A DNA stretch of 64,000 bases from Clostridium sp. UBA4108 (GTDB taxonomy: Bacteria > Bacillota > Clostridia > Clostridiales > Clostridiaceae): contig DFXM01000020.1 in NCBI GenBank assembly GCA_002381695.1, forward strand, positions 209,883-273,882, in the 5' to 3' direction. The position numbers and the translations under genes are program-made. This document shows positions 34,209 to 42,566 of the stretch, piece by piece (within the stretch, counting starts at the first letter, position 1; each line of letters begins with the position of its first letter). The notes under the pieces are model-generated. The model was not told the DNA's origin and ran no database searches. It saw nothing but the letters and a program-made list of their open reading frames with translations.

Positions 34209-34290
34209 GAATTTCATTGAATATTAACAGTAGAACAAAAATCTACTGTTTTTTATTTTGTACTAAAATGTTATGTAAAATAATCATATA
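34209..34290 (+). repeat. 82-bp repeat with terminator, copy 2
   Basis: The direct copy of 32265-32346. It contains the terminator AACAGTAGA / TCTACTGTT plus a T run (34226-34254), placed just after the permease stop. Confidence 0.7.
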
Positions 34291-34315
34291 AAAGTATATT
34301 AATTACAAAAATAAC

Positions 34316-34324
34316 TGTTATAAT
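34316..34324 (+). promoter_or_regulatory. Extended -10 box (TGTTATAAT)
   Basis: It lies in a 40-base block (AAAAGTATATTAATTAC ... AATAACTGTTATAAT) that is nearly repeated before the adenylyltransferase pseudogene (36285-36318), so the promoter block itself is duplicated. It probably drives the DUF4177 gene. Confidence 0.5.
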
Positions 34325-34484
34325 ATTTTTATGGTTTATTGGAACATGATGATGGAAGGTGTGTGGGTATAAATTGATTATTAGTATGAACTTGCAGTTT
34401 ATTGTGTACTAATTAATTTTACTATATGAAGTTATTATATGGTAAATATGTATATAAATAATTAATTAAATGGAGGGGATTTTA

Positions 34485-34679
34485 TTGGAAAGATGGGAAT
34501 ATACAAGTATTAAAGTAGAAACAAAAGGTTTCATGGGTGGTATAGTAGATATTGAAGATTTTAATTATGAGCTTAATAAATTTGGGGAACAAGGTTGGGA
34601 GCTTGTATCTTGCCTAACAACAAATTCAGGACAAGGAACAACAAGAGAATTAGTGGCTGTTTTTAAAAGAAAAAAATAA
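34485..34679 (+). CDS. DUF4177 small protein
   Basis: A 64-residue protein with the DUF4177 pattern: W-x-Y-x(n)-L-N-K-F-G-x-Q-G-W-E-L-V-S near the middle and an AVFKRK end. The start is TTG 34485, seven bases after GGAGGGG; the in-frame ATG at 34470 overlaps that site. Function is unknown; the fold is predicted to be a small alpha-beta domain. Confidence 0.8.
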   Translation: MERWEYTSIKVETKGFMGGIVDIEDFNYELNKFGEQGWELVSCLTTNSGQGTTRELVAVFKRKK

Positions 34680-34725
34680 ATGTTTTATTTATGTCACATT
34701 TTTCATAATGCGAAAGGGGAAGCCT

Positions 34726-35005
34726 ATGATAAAGTTAGAAACAGAAAGGTTGATATTAAGAAATTTCATTGAGACAGACATTGATGATTTTTATGAATAT
34801 ATGAGTTTAGAAAGCACGGCTAAATATGAGGATTTTGAGCCTTTAACATATGAAGAATGTATATCTTCTGTGAAACGGAGAATTCCATTGGACAATGTAA
34901 TGGCGTGATTCTTTCAAAAATGATAGTTATGGAAACCCAATATATGTGAACAGATATTTGTATGCAGTTCTTAAAAAAGAATGGAACTTGATGAGAAAAA
35001 ATTGA
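34726..35005 (+). pseudogene. GNAT acetyltransferase with internal deletion (RimJ/RimL type)
   Basis: It begins like a RimJ/RimL-type N-acetyltransferase (MIKLETERLILRNFIETDID, ATG 34726 after AAGGGGAAG). The frame ends at 34906-34908. In another frame the typical C-terminus follows directly (NDSYGNPIYVNRYLYAVLKK, stop 35003-35005). The central acetyl-CoA-binding part, about 80 residues, is gone, so the gene is inactive. Confidence 0.8.
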
Positions 35006-35106
35006 TAATTATTATCAAATTTATATAATCGTTGAATATAAAATTTTATTCAAATATAATCAAATTAGGTTCCGGAGCCTAATACAGAAAAGAGGAGAAT
35101 AAAATT

Positions 35107-36114
35107 ATGTATCATGGAAGATTTAAAGGAACTCACTATGAAGCAGGCTATAAGTGGGGAGCATTACTAAATAAAAAAGGAAAAAAACTAAACAACTGTC
35201 CCACTTATGAAGTAGGAGAAACAAGAATCCAATTTGGAAAAGAGTGTAAAGAAATCTTTGAAAAATATTATCCAGAAATAGTCCAAGAAGTAAAAGGAAT
35301 AGCCCATGGAAACGAAATTTCCTTTGAATACTTATGTGGAATGTTATTTTCCATGTATTGTTTTGAATTTGATAATAAATGTACTTGTTTTGCCATAAAT
35401 AACAAAGACCAAATCTTATTTGGCAGAAACAGTGACTTTTTAGTAAGTTTAGAAAAACTATATATGAACTGTCTTTACAACTTAGACAATGTGCACTCCT
35501 TTAATGGAAATACTACAGCCTTTGTTCAAATGGAAGACGGAGTAAATGAAGAAGGCTTAGCAGTAGGTTTAACTTTTATATATCCCAAATTAAAAAAACC
35601 AGGCTTTAACGCAGGAATCTTAGTTAGATATATTCTTGAAAAATGTAAAACAACGCAAGAGGCAATTACAGTCATTAAAACTCTACCAATAGCCTCACAA
35701 CAAACTATTACCATTGCTGACAAAAACGGTCATATAGCTGTAGTTGAATGTAACTGTGAAAAAGTAGTAGTAATAACACAACAAGTTGGGGAAGATTTTG
35801 TAGCAACAGCTAATAATTTTAACACTGCTGAAATGGAAGGCTACAAAAATCCTCAAATAGACGATTGGCATTCTTGTGAGAGATATGAAACAACGAGAAA
35901 TGCCTTGGCTAATAATAAAGATAAGTACGGTGTAGATTTTGCTATAAATTTACTTGGTGGTAAGTATGGATTTATGTGTCAATACGATAGAAAAACTAAC
36001 GCCGATACTGTCTGGTCAGTAGTTTATGATTTGAAAAATAATCAAATCTGGAGGGTTGAGGGCAACCCTGGTCGTAAGAAGTTTAAGGAAGATACTCGTT
36101 TTAAAATAAAATAG
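35107..36114 (+). CDS. C45-type autoproteolytic hydrolase/acyltransferase
   Basis: A 335-residue Ntn-hydrolase of the C45 (isopenicillin N acyltransferase/choloylglycine hydrolase-like) group, which cuts linear amide bonds. Autocleavage would expose the nucleophile in KCTCFAI (Cys92), followed by FGRNSDF. The start MYHGRFKGTHYEAGYKWG is typical. There is no signal peptide. It is a single-gene unit followed by hairpin R4. Use of acyl-homoserine, bile or antibiotic amides cannot be distinguished. Confidence 0.85.
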   Translation: MYHGRFKGTHYEAGYKWGALLNKKGKKLNNCPTYEVGETRIQFGKECKEIFEKYYPEIVQEVKGIAHGNEISFEYLCGMLFSMYCFEFDNKCTCFAINNKDQILFGRNSDFLVSLEKLYMNCLYNLDNVHSFNGNTTAFVQMEDGVNEEGLAVGLTFIYPKLKKPGFNAGILVRYILEKCKTTQEAITVIKTLPIASQQTITIADKNGHIAVVECNCEKVVVITQQVGEDFVATANNFNTAEMEGYKNPQIDDWHSCERYETTRNALANNKDKYGVDFAINLLGGKYGFMCQYDRKTNADTVWSVVYDLKNNQIWRVEGNPGRKKFKEDTRFKIK

Positions 36115-36212
36115 TTTAATAAATTTTAATTTAGATAAGTGATTAAATAGAATTTAATGAGAACAATTTTCTTTTTTTAACAACTAAACTATAAAATATA
36201 ATAATTTTTCTA

Positions 36213-36254
36213 AATATCGCATTATCATAACATGGATATGCGATATTTTTTGTT
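36213..36254 (+). terminator. Terminator-like hairpin, family copy R4
   Basis: AATATCGCATTATCATAAC ATGGATATGCGATATT followed by TTTTTGTTTT. The stem ATATCGCATTATC pairs with the GATATGCGATAT arm. It is the same family as R1-R3 and closes the C45 hydrolase gene. Confidence 0.75.
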
Positions 36255-36309
36255 TTGGATTCAAATATAACATTGAAAAATATAAAAGTATATTAACTAT
36301 ATAAATAAC

Positions 36310-36318
36310 TGTTATAAT
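36310..36318 (+). promoter_or_regulatory. Extended -10 box (TGTTATAAT)
   Basis: This is the copy of the recurrent promoter block before the adenylyltransferase pseudogene. The preceding 30 bases match those before the box at 34316. Confidence 0.5.
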
Positions 36319-36391
36319 GTTGATGTAAATTAATTATATAATAGTAAAATAATGAAAAGTAAAAAATATTAATATTTTATGGGGTGATACT

Positions 36392-37269
36392 TTGCGTAGC
36401 GAAAAAAGAAATGATGGAGTTAATACTGAAGGTGGCTAAAGAGGATGAACGTATTAGAGCTGTTTATATGGGTGGTTCTCATACTAATCCTAAGGTGGAA
36501 AAAGATATTTATCAAGATTATGACATTGGATATGTGGTAACGGAAACTAAATCCTTTTTAGATAATAAGGATTGGATTTCTGTATTTGGAGATATAGCTA
36601 TAGTTCAGGAGCCTGATTTAAATGACATGAGCTTTGATATAAAGATGGATTTTAGTCGTTCTTATACATGGTTGATGCTTTTTAAAGATGGAAATCGGAT
36701 TGATTTAGGAATACAAATAAAAGAGAAAATGTTGAAAGAATATACGGAGGATAAACTTACTATACCACTTTTAGATAAGGACAATTGGTTACCTAAAATA
36801 CCACCAGTAACGGATGAGGATTATTGGGTAAAGAGGCCTACAGAGCTTCAATACACAAGCTGTTGTAATGAATTTTGGTGATGTCTAAATAATGTTGGTA
36901 AGGGAATAGGAAGGGATGAATTACCTTATTCAATGTGGATGTTTAATGTAGTTGTGCGAGATATGATGGTGAAGATGTTAGAATGGTATATTGGAATTAA
37001 CACAGATTTCTCTGTATCAGCAGGAAAGCTAGGTAAGTACTTCAAAAAACATCTATCTAGTGAGATTTATGAAATGTATGCAGAAAACTTATTCTGATAG
37101 TGATTATGATAACTTTTGGGCGGCGATATTTAAGGCTTGCGAGCTGTTTAGAACTATTGCACCAGTTGTTTCTAAACATTTTGGATACAGCTACAATGAA
37201 AATGAAGATACAAATATGACAGAGTATTTAATGAAGATAAAAAATAATTATTTTCACTCAGAATCATAA
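36392..37269 (+). pseudogene. Aminoglycoside 6-adenylyltransferase (AadE/ANT(6)-like), three lesions
   Basis: Homology to streptomycin adenylyltransferases runs across three frames. TTG 36392 (LRSEK, after GGGGTGA) shifts frame in the A6 run at 36402-36407. The main body carries GGSHTNPKVEKDIYQDYDIGY and ends at an in-frame TGA (36879-36881), where the family has a second Trp in NEFWW. The remainder (MLEWYIGINTDFSVSAGK) shifts again near 37080 before KTYSDSDYDNFW. A GTG at 36384 could make a 165-residue fragment, but the gene is almost certainly dead. Confidence 0.88.
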
Positions 37270-37309
37270 GTATAAGCCGGTGAATTTGAACTTATAGGAG
37301 GAAAATTAA

Positions 37310-37708
37310 ATGGAAGCTTTAATAGAAAAAGATTTAGAATTAATTGAAAAGGCAGTTGAAATCATAAGAAAGAACTTTGATGGTGTAAAATATAATCATA
37401 CAGTTGGAGCAGCAGTTAGATGTAAAAATGGAAAGATTTATACAGGGGTAAATGTTTATTCTAATCATGGGGCTTGTGCTGAAATGATAGCCATCGGTAC
37501 AGCTATAACGGCTGGAGAAAGAGAATTTGAATGTATAGTTGCAGTTAGAGGAAAAAAGGATGGCGAAGTGTTACCACCCTGTGGAAATTGTAGACAACTC
37601 CTTTCAGACTATATGCCTGATTGTAAAGTAATTGTTAATGCAGATGGCAAGCTTAGAAAATTTCAGGCAAGAGAGTTGATGCCATTTGCTTATTCTGTTC
37701 CAGATTAA
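37310..37708 (+). CDS. Blasticidin-S-deaminase-like cytidine deaminase
   Basis: A 132-residue zinc deaminase with the signature HGACAEMIA (Cys56, catalytic Glu58) and PPCGNCRQ (Cys91, Cys94). The TGVNVYSNHGACAE and CIVAVRGKKDGEVLPPCGNC regions resemble fungal/bacterial blasticidin S deaminase more than housekeeping Cdd. It would deaminate cytosine nucleosides or nucleoside antibiotics. It follows GGAGGAAA and is the last gene of the resistance-like region. Confidence 0.82.
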   Translation: MEALIEKDLELIEKAVEIIRKNFDGVKYNHTVGAAVRCKNGKIYTGVNVYSNHGACAEMIAIGTAITAGEREFECIVAVRGKKDGEVLPPCGNCRQLLSDYMPDCKVIVNADGKLRKFQARELMPFAYSVPD

Positions 37709-37752
37709 AGTAAGGGGTAGAGGTGTTTACAGTTTTATTAAATGGATGTGAG

Positions 37753-37790
37753 ACAGTAGGGAGAGTAGGAATCCTTACTGTTTTTTGTTT
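37753..37790 (+). terminator. Terminator after the deaminase gene
   Basis: ACAGTAGG pairs with CCTTACTGT (one bulge), followed by TTTTTTGTTTTTT. Confidence 0.7.
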
Positions 37791-37960
37791 TTTATAAAGG
37801 TAAATGTAAAAGGATTTATTTAAATATGATGTATGAAAATAAAATACACAATAAGTACTTATGAACTAAATGTAATAGTATGGTAAAATATCATTAATTG
37901 GTATTTTATATATTGATTTACAAGCGTTGTTTAATATTTGTGTTTGGGGGGAATGGATAA

Positions 37961-38434
37961 TTGGGAAATATGCTACAAGAGGTATTGGGGGATTTTGCTT
38001 GTTCCGTGATTAATTACACTAATAATAAGGTATATGTAAATAATTTCTTTAGTGAAGAGCGATATGAAGATTTTTTAAATGGTGTTAATTGTAGGGCTGG
38101 TCAAGGTTTATTTGATATTGATGAGGAGTTAGACTTAAATAAGTTAAATAATAATACATTAGTTATTATTCAAAAAGATGGTATTGAAACTGCTAGGTAT
38201 AAGTTTGTGCTAATTTTTAAAGCAACTATGGAATATAAAGGTTTAGATGCTAATGATAAAAAAACAAATAAGTCACTAACATTTACAATAAGAAAAAGTG
38301 TTTTCAGTGGAAATGTTAATTTATTAATTGAAGAAGATTCCTTAGATTTTTATAATGTTGAAGCGGTAAAGTTATATTTAAGAGAAAAGTATGGTCCTAA
38401 TAAATTAACAGAATGGAGTATTTATAATGGATAA
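37961..38434 (+). CDS. Hypothetical protein next to exonuclease
   Basis: A 157-residue soluble protein with no recognised domain. TTG 37961 lies nine bases after GGGGGG; ATG 37970 is an alternative. The stop overlaps the next gene's start by eight bases, so it is translationally coupled to the DEDD exonuclease and may act with it in nucleic-acid processing (inference). Confidence 0.65.
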   Translation: MGNMLQEVLGDFACSVINYTNNKVYVNNFFSEERYEDFLNGVNCRAGQGLFDIDEELDLNKLNNNTLVIIQKDGIETARYKFVLIFKATMEYKGLDANDKKTNKSLTFTIRKSVFSGNVNLLIEEDSLDFYNVEAVKLYLREKYGPNKLTEWSIYNG

Positions 38435-39062
38435 GATGCTTTTAATTGATTTAGAAACACAAGACTTTTCTGTTCATTCTGGTATATATGAAGTAGCTTG
38501 TTTAGTAGTTGAAAACTATGAAATTGTAGACCAGCTTTATTTAGGTAAGGAAATACCAAATTACAAGGGTGATAAACGTTATGGATTTGGATTTTATGAT
38601 ATAAGTGAAGACGGTAAGTACATCAATATGTTTAAGGGTTTCTTAAATAAATATCCTTATCCAATGGTTGCACATAATTGTCCCTTTGATAGAAAATTTC
38701 TTGTTTATTATGGATGGATAGAAGAAGACTATCCAACTTATTGTTCTATGAGGGCTATAAGAATGGAAGATAATACACTTGGAAGTTATGCTTTGCAAAA
38801 TTTGATTAATTATTATGAAGTTGCTGATGAAGTTGAACATACTGCAATGTCTGATATAAAAAATGTATATGAAATACTTAAAATAGTAAGACCTCAAACT
38901 TGGCTTACAGTAGGGACAAAATATAGGAATAAAAATTATCCTAGTAATATTAAAGCTAGATCCTTAGAAGAGATTGACTTGGATATTAATACAACTAACA
39001 TACTTCAAGGAGAAGTTGTATGTTTTACAGGGAAAAGTGATTATCCAAGAAATAGCCATTAA
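38427..39062 (+). CDS. DnaQ-like 3'-5' exonuclease (frameshifted before its BRCT domain)
   Basis: DEDD-family exonuclease, like the epsilon subunit of DNA polymerase III, which trims 3' ends. It shows Exo I LLIDLETQDF, Exo II VAHNCPFDRKF, and Exo III with HTAMSDIKNVYEIL. After a linker the frame enters a BRCT domain (LQGEVVCFTGKSDYPR) and then hits a stop at 39060 because of a 1-base loss near 39050. The nuclease part is complete and may still be active. Translation is coupled to the upstream gene. Confidence 0.82.
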   Translation: MDKMLLIDLETQDFSVHSGIYEVACLVVENYEIVDQLYLGKEIPNYKGDKRYGFGFYDISEDGKYINMFKGFLNKYPYPMVAHNCPFDRKFLVYYGWIEEDYPTYCSMRAIRMEDNTLGSYALQNLINYYEVADEVEHTAMSDIKNVYEILKIVRPQTWLTVGTKYRNKNYPSNIKARSLEEIDLDINTTNILQGEVVCFTGKSDYPRNSH

Positions 39063-39231
39063 AAATGGAGCAGAAATATCTAATAGTATAACTTCTAAAA
39101 CTACTATGTTAGTTGTAGGGTTAGATGCTGGAAGTAAGTTAGACAAAGCTCAAGAAAAAGGCATTTCTATTATATCGGATGGAGAATTTATGAGTACATT
39201 AAATTTGAAAGATAAAAATATTATAGCTTAA
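39052..39231 (+). pseudogene. Out-of-frame BRCT domain of the exonuclease
   Basis: It continues the protein in the next frame: AIKNGAEISNSITSKTTMLV, then GLDAGSKLDKAQEKGISIIS, the standard second half of a BRCT domain as in NAD-dependent DNA ligase. It has no start or ribosome site. One extra base at about 39050 restores a single exonuclease-BRCT protein of about 268 residues. Confidence 0.8.
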
Positions 39232-39407
39232 GTGATTTAATTAATATTATATTTATTCAGTGTTATTTTTAGGAGAGATATATTATAACTTATGGCGTGT
39301 TGGTAAAATTACACAACATATATTTCATACACTATCAAAAACAATTAACATAAAAACACCTAATCACATATTATAAATTATAATCTTAACTTTATAGGAG
39401 GAAATTT

Positions 39408-40460
39408 ATGAAGAAAAACAAGTTTAAGCTAATTTCAGTGATAGTTTTTATGTTCATGTTCCTAGGTGTTGTTGGGGGATGCAGTAAGAAGGTAGATGAT
39501 AAACAGGGAAACAAGCCTGTAGAAAATAATAAGCCAGTTACTATGACCAAGATAAGACTTAATGAAGTTACACGTTCGATTTTCTATGCACCAATGTATG
39601 CAGCAATAAATGAGGGCTTCTTTAAGGAAGAAGGTATAGAGATTGAACTTACCACAGGACAGGGAGCAGATAAAACCATGCAACAGCTTCTAAGTGGAAG
39701 TGCTGATATAGGCTTCTCTGGACCAGAGCAAGTTATGTACATTTATAATCAAGGAAGAGAAGATTATCCTGTAGTATTTGCACAATTAACTCAGAAGGAT
39801 GGATCTTTCTTAGTAGCTAGACAACCTATTAGTGATTTTAAATGGGATATGGTTAAAGGAAAGACAGTTATAGGGGGAAGACCAGGTGGTGTTCCTGAAA
39901 TGGCTCTTGAATACGTATTAAAGAATGAAAAAATTGATATAACTAAAGATTTAAATTTGGTAACTAATATTGCATTTAACGCTGTACCAGGCGCATTTAA
40001 GGGTGGCACTGGCGACTTTGCAGCTATTTTTGAACCTACAGCAAGTGCTATTGCTGGTGAAATTAATGGTTCTTTGGCTGCATCTATAGGAGAAAGTGCT
40101 GGTAACTTACCATATACTTGCTTCTATACTACTAAATCTTATATGGATAAGAATAAGGACTTAATAGAGAGATTTACAAGAGCTATATATAAAGGACAAC
40201 AATGGGTGTTCTCAAAGTCAGATGAAGAAGTAGCTAAAGCTATTAAAGAATTTTTCCCTGCTAGCGATGATGCTCTAACTGCTAAGGTAGTTGGAAACTA
40301 TAAGAGAATAGAAGCTTTTTCTAAAACCCCACAAGTTAGCGAAACTGATATGAATAGATTAATGGACATTATAGAATCTTATAATAAAGATTTATTAAAG
40401 GCTAGACCACCTTTTGATAAAATAGTTAATAATGAATTTGGCGACAAAGTAACTAAATAG
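39408..40460 (+). CDS. NMT1/SsuA-like ABC substrate-binding lipoprotein, orphan
   Basis: A 350-residue binding protein of the NMT1/THI5 and sulfonate/nitrate family. The signal peptide ends in the lipobox VVGGC (Cys25). It continues with YAPMYAAINEGFFKEEGIEI, then GQGADKTMQQLLSGSADIGF, typical of this group. GGAGGAAA precedes the ATG. No ATPase or permease is adjacent; it must use components encoded elsewhere, or the operon has been broken. The ligand (thiamine precursor, sulfonate or other) is not determinable. Confidence 0.88.
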   Translation: MKKNKFKLISVIVFMFMFLGVVGGCSKKVDDKQGNKPVENNKPVTMTKIRLNEVTRSIFYAPMYAAINEGFFKEEGIEIELTTGQGADKTMQQLLSGSADIGFSGPEQVMYIYNQGREDYPVVFAQLTQKDGSFLVARQPISDFKWDMVKGKTVIGGRPGGVPEMALEYVLKNEKIDITKDLNLVTNIAFNAVPGAFKGGTGDFAAIFEPTASAIAGEINGSLAASIGESAGNLPYTCFYTTKSYMDKNKDLIERFTRAIYKGQQWVFSKSDEEVAKAIKEFFPASDDALTAKVVGNYKRIEAFSKTPQVSETDMNRLMDIIESYNKDLLKARPPFDKIVNNEFGDKVTK

Positions 40461-40484
40461 TAGTAATATCACTTTCTTAAATCT

Positions 40485-40700
40485 TATTATCAAGTGATTC
40501 TTAGCTTCAGATGGAGTTTGCTTAAAAGGAATACCTTACTCCATCTGAAGCTTAGAAGAACTTATCCAGGCGCGTAGCAGTGCTTAGCTCCCACTTATAG
40601 AAGATGGTAGTGTTAGCAATGGTAGCGATCGGATAAAGCTTAGTCCTATGGGTGTTACAACAGTAGTAATCACGCACCTACTACTATAAGTTGTAAGCTC
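40485..40700 (+). ncRNA. Structured intergenic region, candidate RNA
   Basis: A GC-richer, non-coding block after the lipoprotein gene with several nested stems. These are ATCACTT/AAGTGAT (about 40468-40498), a 15-bp perfect stem AGCTTCAGATGGAGT / ACTCCATCTGAAGCT (40503-40517, 40538-40552), TTATCC/GGATAA (40562-40567, 40631-40636) enclosing repeated ATGGTAG words, and ACAAC-AGTAGTA / TACTACT-GTTGT (40658-40695). I do not recognise a known RNA family. It could be a structured RNA or a degraded mobile repeat. Confidence 0.4.
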
Positions 40701-40714
40701 ATTTTAAAAATATA

Positions 40715-40757
40715 AAAATAAATGATATGGATATATAAGCCATATCATTTATTTTTA
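40715..40757. terminator. Strong bidirectional terminator
   Basis: A stem of about 16 bp (AAAATAAATGATATGG / CCATATCATTTATTTT) with T-rich flanks, between convergent transcription units. Confidence 0.85.
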
Positions 40758-40824
40758 TTTGGCTTTATTTTAAACGGTTGCTGATTTTAGAACTAAATAT
40801 TATTGCGAAGCAATCCATTTACCT

Positions 40825-42057
40825 CTATTTATAGTTGCCAATTAGTTTTATTACTCGCTTACTATTTCCTGGATAGATTTCTTCAACCTTTTGATTATAG
40901 TTATATCTACTTGTAGAAGTACGACCTGTAACAAGAGCTCCAAGATAGTAGGGTGAAAATGGATCATATTGATAAAATCCAGTAATTATTGTTGAGTGTC
41001 TCCAAACTCTTCCGTTATTGTGCTGTATAATATCTCCTAATTCAAAAGGGTAACCATTTCTTCTATCGAATGGCTCATAGGGAAAGGATGTTCCAGCAGG
41101 TCCTTTTATTTTATTAGTCGTTAAAAATCTAAAAGAAGCTTCAACACTTGACCAGGAATAGGACCTGTTTGATAGATTTACAAAATACCAACCCGTTGCT
41201 GGATTTGAATTATTGTAAACAGTAGCTCCACCAGCAAGTAATGAATGAGAAATGAAATTCGTACAATCAAAGTTTTCGTCTATTTGAGAAAAATCATAAT
41301 AAGGAACTACTCCATTACCACTTGCAGGATGAGGACTCCCTGCATTATTTAAAGCATATTTTACTATATTAGCTCTATTTAATGGATACAAGGCTCTTAA
41401 ATGTAGATTCTGTGTAGAAAAATCATTGATTTCTTTTATCTTTAATGTTTTACTTCCTTCTTCTTTTAAATTTTCACCTATGAATTTTTTTAATTTCTTT
41501 TGTTTATTCCTAAGTTCTATACTATTCATTTTATCTATAGGTAAATATTCTGGAAACGCACCTCTAATAAAAGAATCATAGTAATTGTCGCTTATACATA
41601 AATCTTTAACCTTATATCCATCACCAGTGGATATAAGAAGCATTTCAACTATTTCACTATAACCTGATTCAACATTTTTTAAATCAACATATTTAAAGGA
41701 TACATTAACAGCCATTCTTAAGAATATAGTTGAGGTTATACCTCTCTTATAAATAATTTTAGAAGTTATTTTATACTCCTCTTTCTCTAAGGATGCCTTA
41801 CTTGTTACATACTGATGTAACTTTGCTTTTCTATCTAAAAAAGCTCTTAGATTATAAGAATATAAATATTGATTTATGTTATTATTTTTATTCAAATCCT
41901 TATTTTCATAGAATTTCTCAATGACTTTTTCAGCTACTTGAATATAGTCATTTTGAGAATTATTTGACGGTGCACGCACTATATTTGGTATAAAAGAAGT
42001 AATTTTATTTAATAAAAATTCACGGGTAGATGTTTTTACAATTTTGTTTCGTTTCAT
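40825..42057 (-). CDS. Amidase-domain protein (Amidase_6, CHAP/NlpC-like)
   Basis: A 410-residue protein whose C-terminal third is the Amidase_6 domain: YPLNRANIVKYALNNAGS, then the catalytic cysteine in DENFDCTNFISHSLLAGG, and the histidine in WRHSTIITGF. The N-terminal 200 residues are a helical and beta region of unknown role. No convincing signal peptide is visible. Possible roles are cell-wall or amide hydrolysis. It is a single minus-strand unit facing the orphan lipoprotein gene. Confidence 0.78.
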   Translation of the reverse strand: MKRNKIVKTSTREFLLNKITSFIPNIVRAPSNNSQNDYIQVAEKVIEKFYENKDLNKNNNINQYLYSYNLRAFLDRKAKLHQYVTSKASLEKEEYKITSKIIYKRGITSTIFLRMAVNVSFKYVDLKNVESGYSEIVEMLLISTGDGYKVKDLCISDNYYDSFIRGAFPEYLPIDKMNSIELRNKQKKLKKFIGENLKEEGSKTLKIKEINDFSTQNLHLRALYPLNRANIVKYALNNAGSPHPASGNGVVPYYDFSQIDENFDCTNFISHSLLAGGATVYNNSNPATGWYFVNLSNRSYSWSSVEASFRFLTTNKIKGPAGTSFPYEPFDRRNGYPFELGDIIQHNNGRVWRHSTIITGFYQYDPFSPYYLGALVTGRTSTSRYNYNQKVEEIYPGNSKRVIKLIGNYK

Positions 42058-42566
42058 TATAATACTTCATCTCGAATATAATTATTATATTTACATTATA
42101 TTGAATATTATAATATTGATGCCTATTAATCTGTGGGAAAGTTATTGTTATGTATAAATTTATAGTAATGATTTATTGCTGAATCTAGAATAGTGCCTAA
42201 ATAAGCATTCTTTATTAAAGCATCCAATTTTAATAAATTTTGATTCACTTATAATATGGTTCCCCGTAACTATTTTAAATCATCTGCTCCTGTTATAATC
42301 CTAATAGATATCTATTAAGTATTATTATTATTTTTCTCTATAGCCATATTTATTAAAAGAAGATTTAATGTTTATGTTTGCATATCATCTGATATAAGTG
42401 CGCCTAATAAAATCTTTAATTAATATAAAAAAAGTACTATACTTAAGTGAGTGCGCAAATCTTTGATTTGGCTTACACAAACTTACTCATTGGAATGAAC
42501 ATGGCAATGAGTTTACTTATAATTAATACCTATAATATAGAAAAGACTAGATTGAGGGGTTTATAT
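42058..42566. other. Divergent intergenic region
   Basis: An AT-rich region between the amidase gene and the DUF4317 gene. The plus-strand frame is open from a GTG at 42447, giving 40 extra residues before the DUF4317 start. That extension is hydrophobic, has no ribosome site and is absent from the family pattern, so I treat it as non-coding leader. No other signal was found. Confidence 0.4.

Noticed and set aside
29425..36254. Hairpins R1-R4 considered as integron attC sites or a CRISPR-like array
   Set aside because: The spacing is gene-sized, the units are terminator-like with T tails, no integrase or cas gene is present, and the characteristic attC core pairs were not seen.
42447..42566. 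N-terminal extension of the DUF4317 protein from GTG 42447
   Set aside because: No ribosome site, a hydrophobic sequence not typical of the family, and a perfect GAGGGG plus family-like start at 42567.
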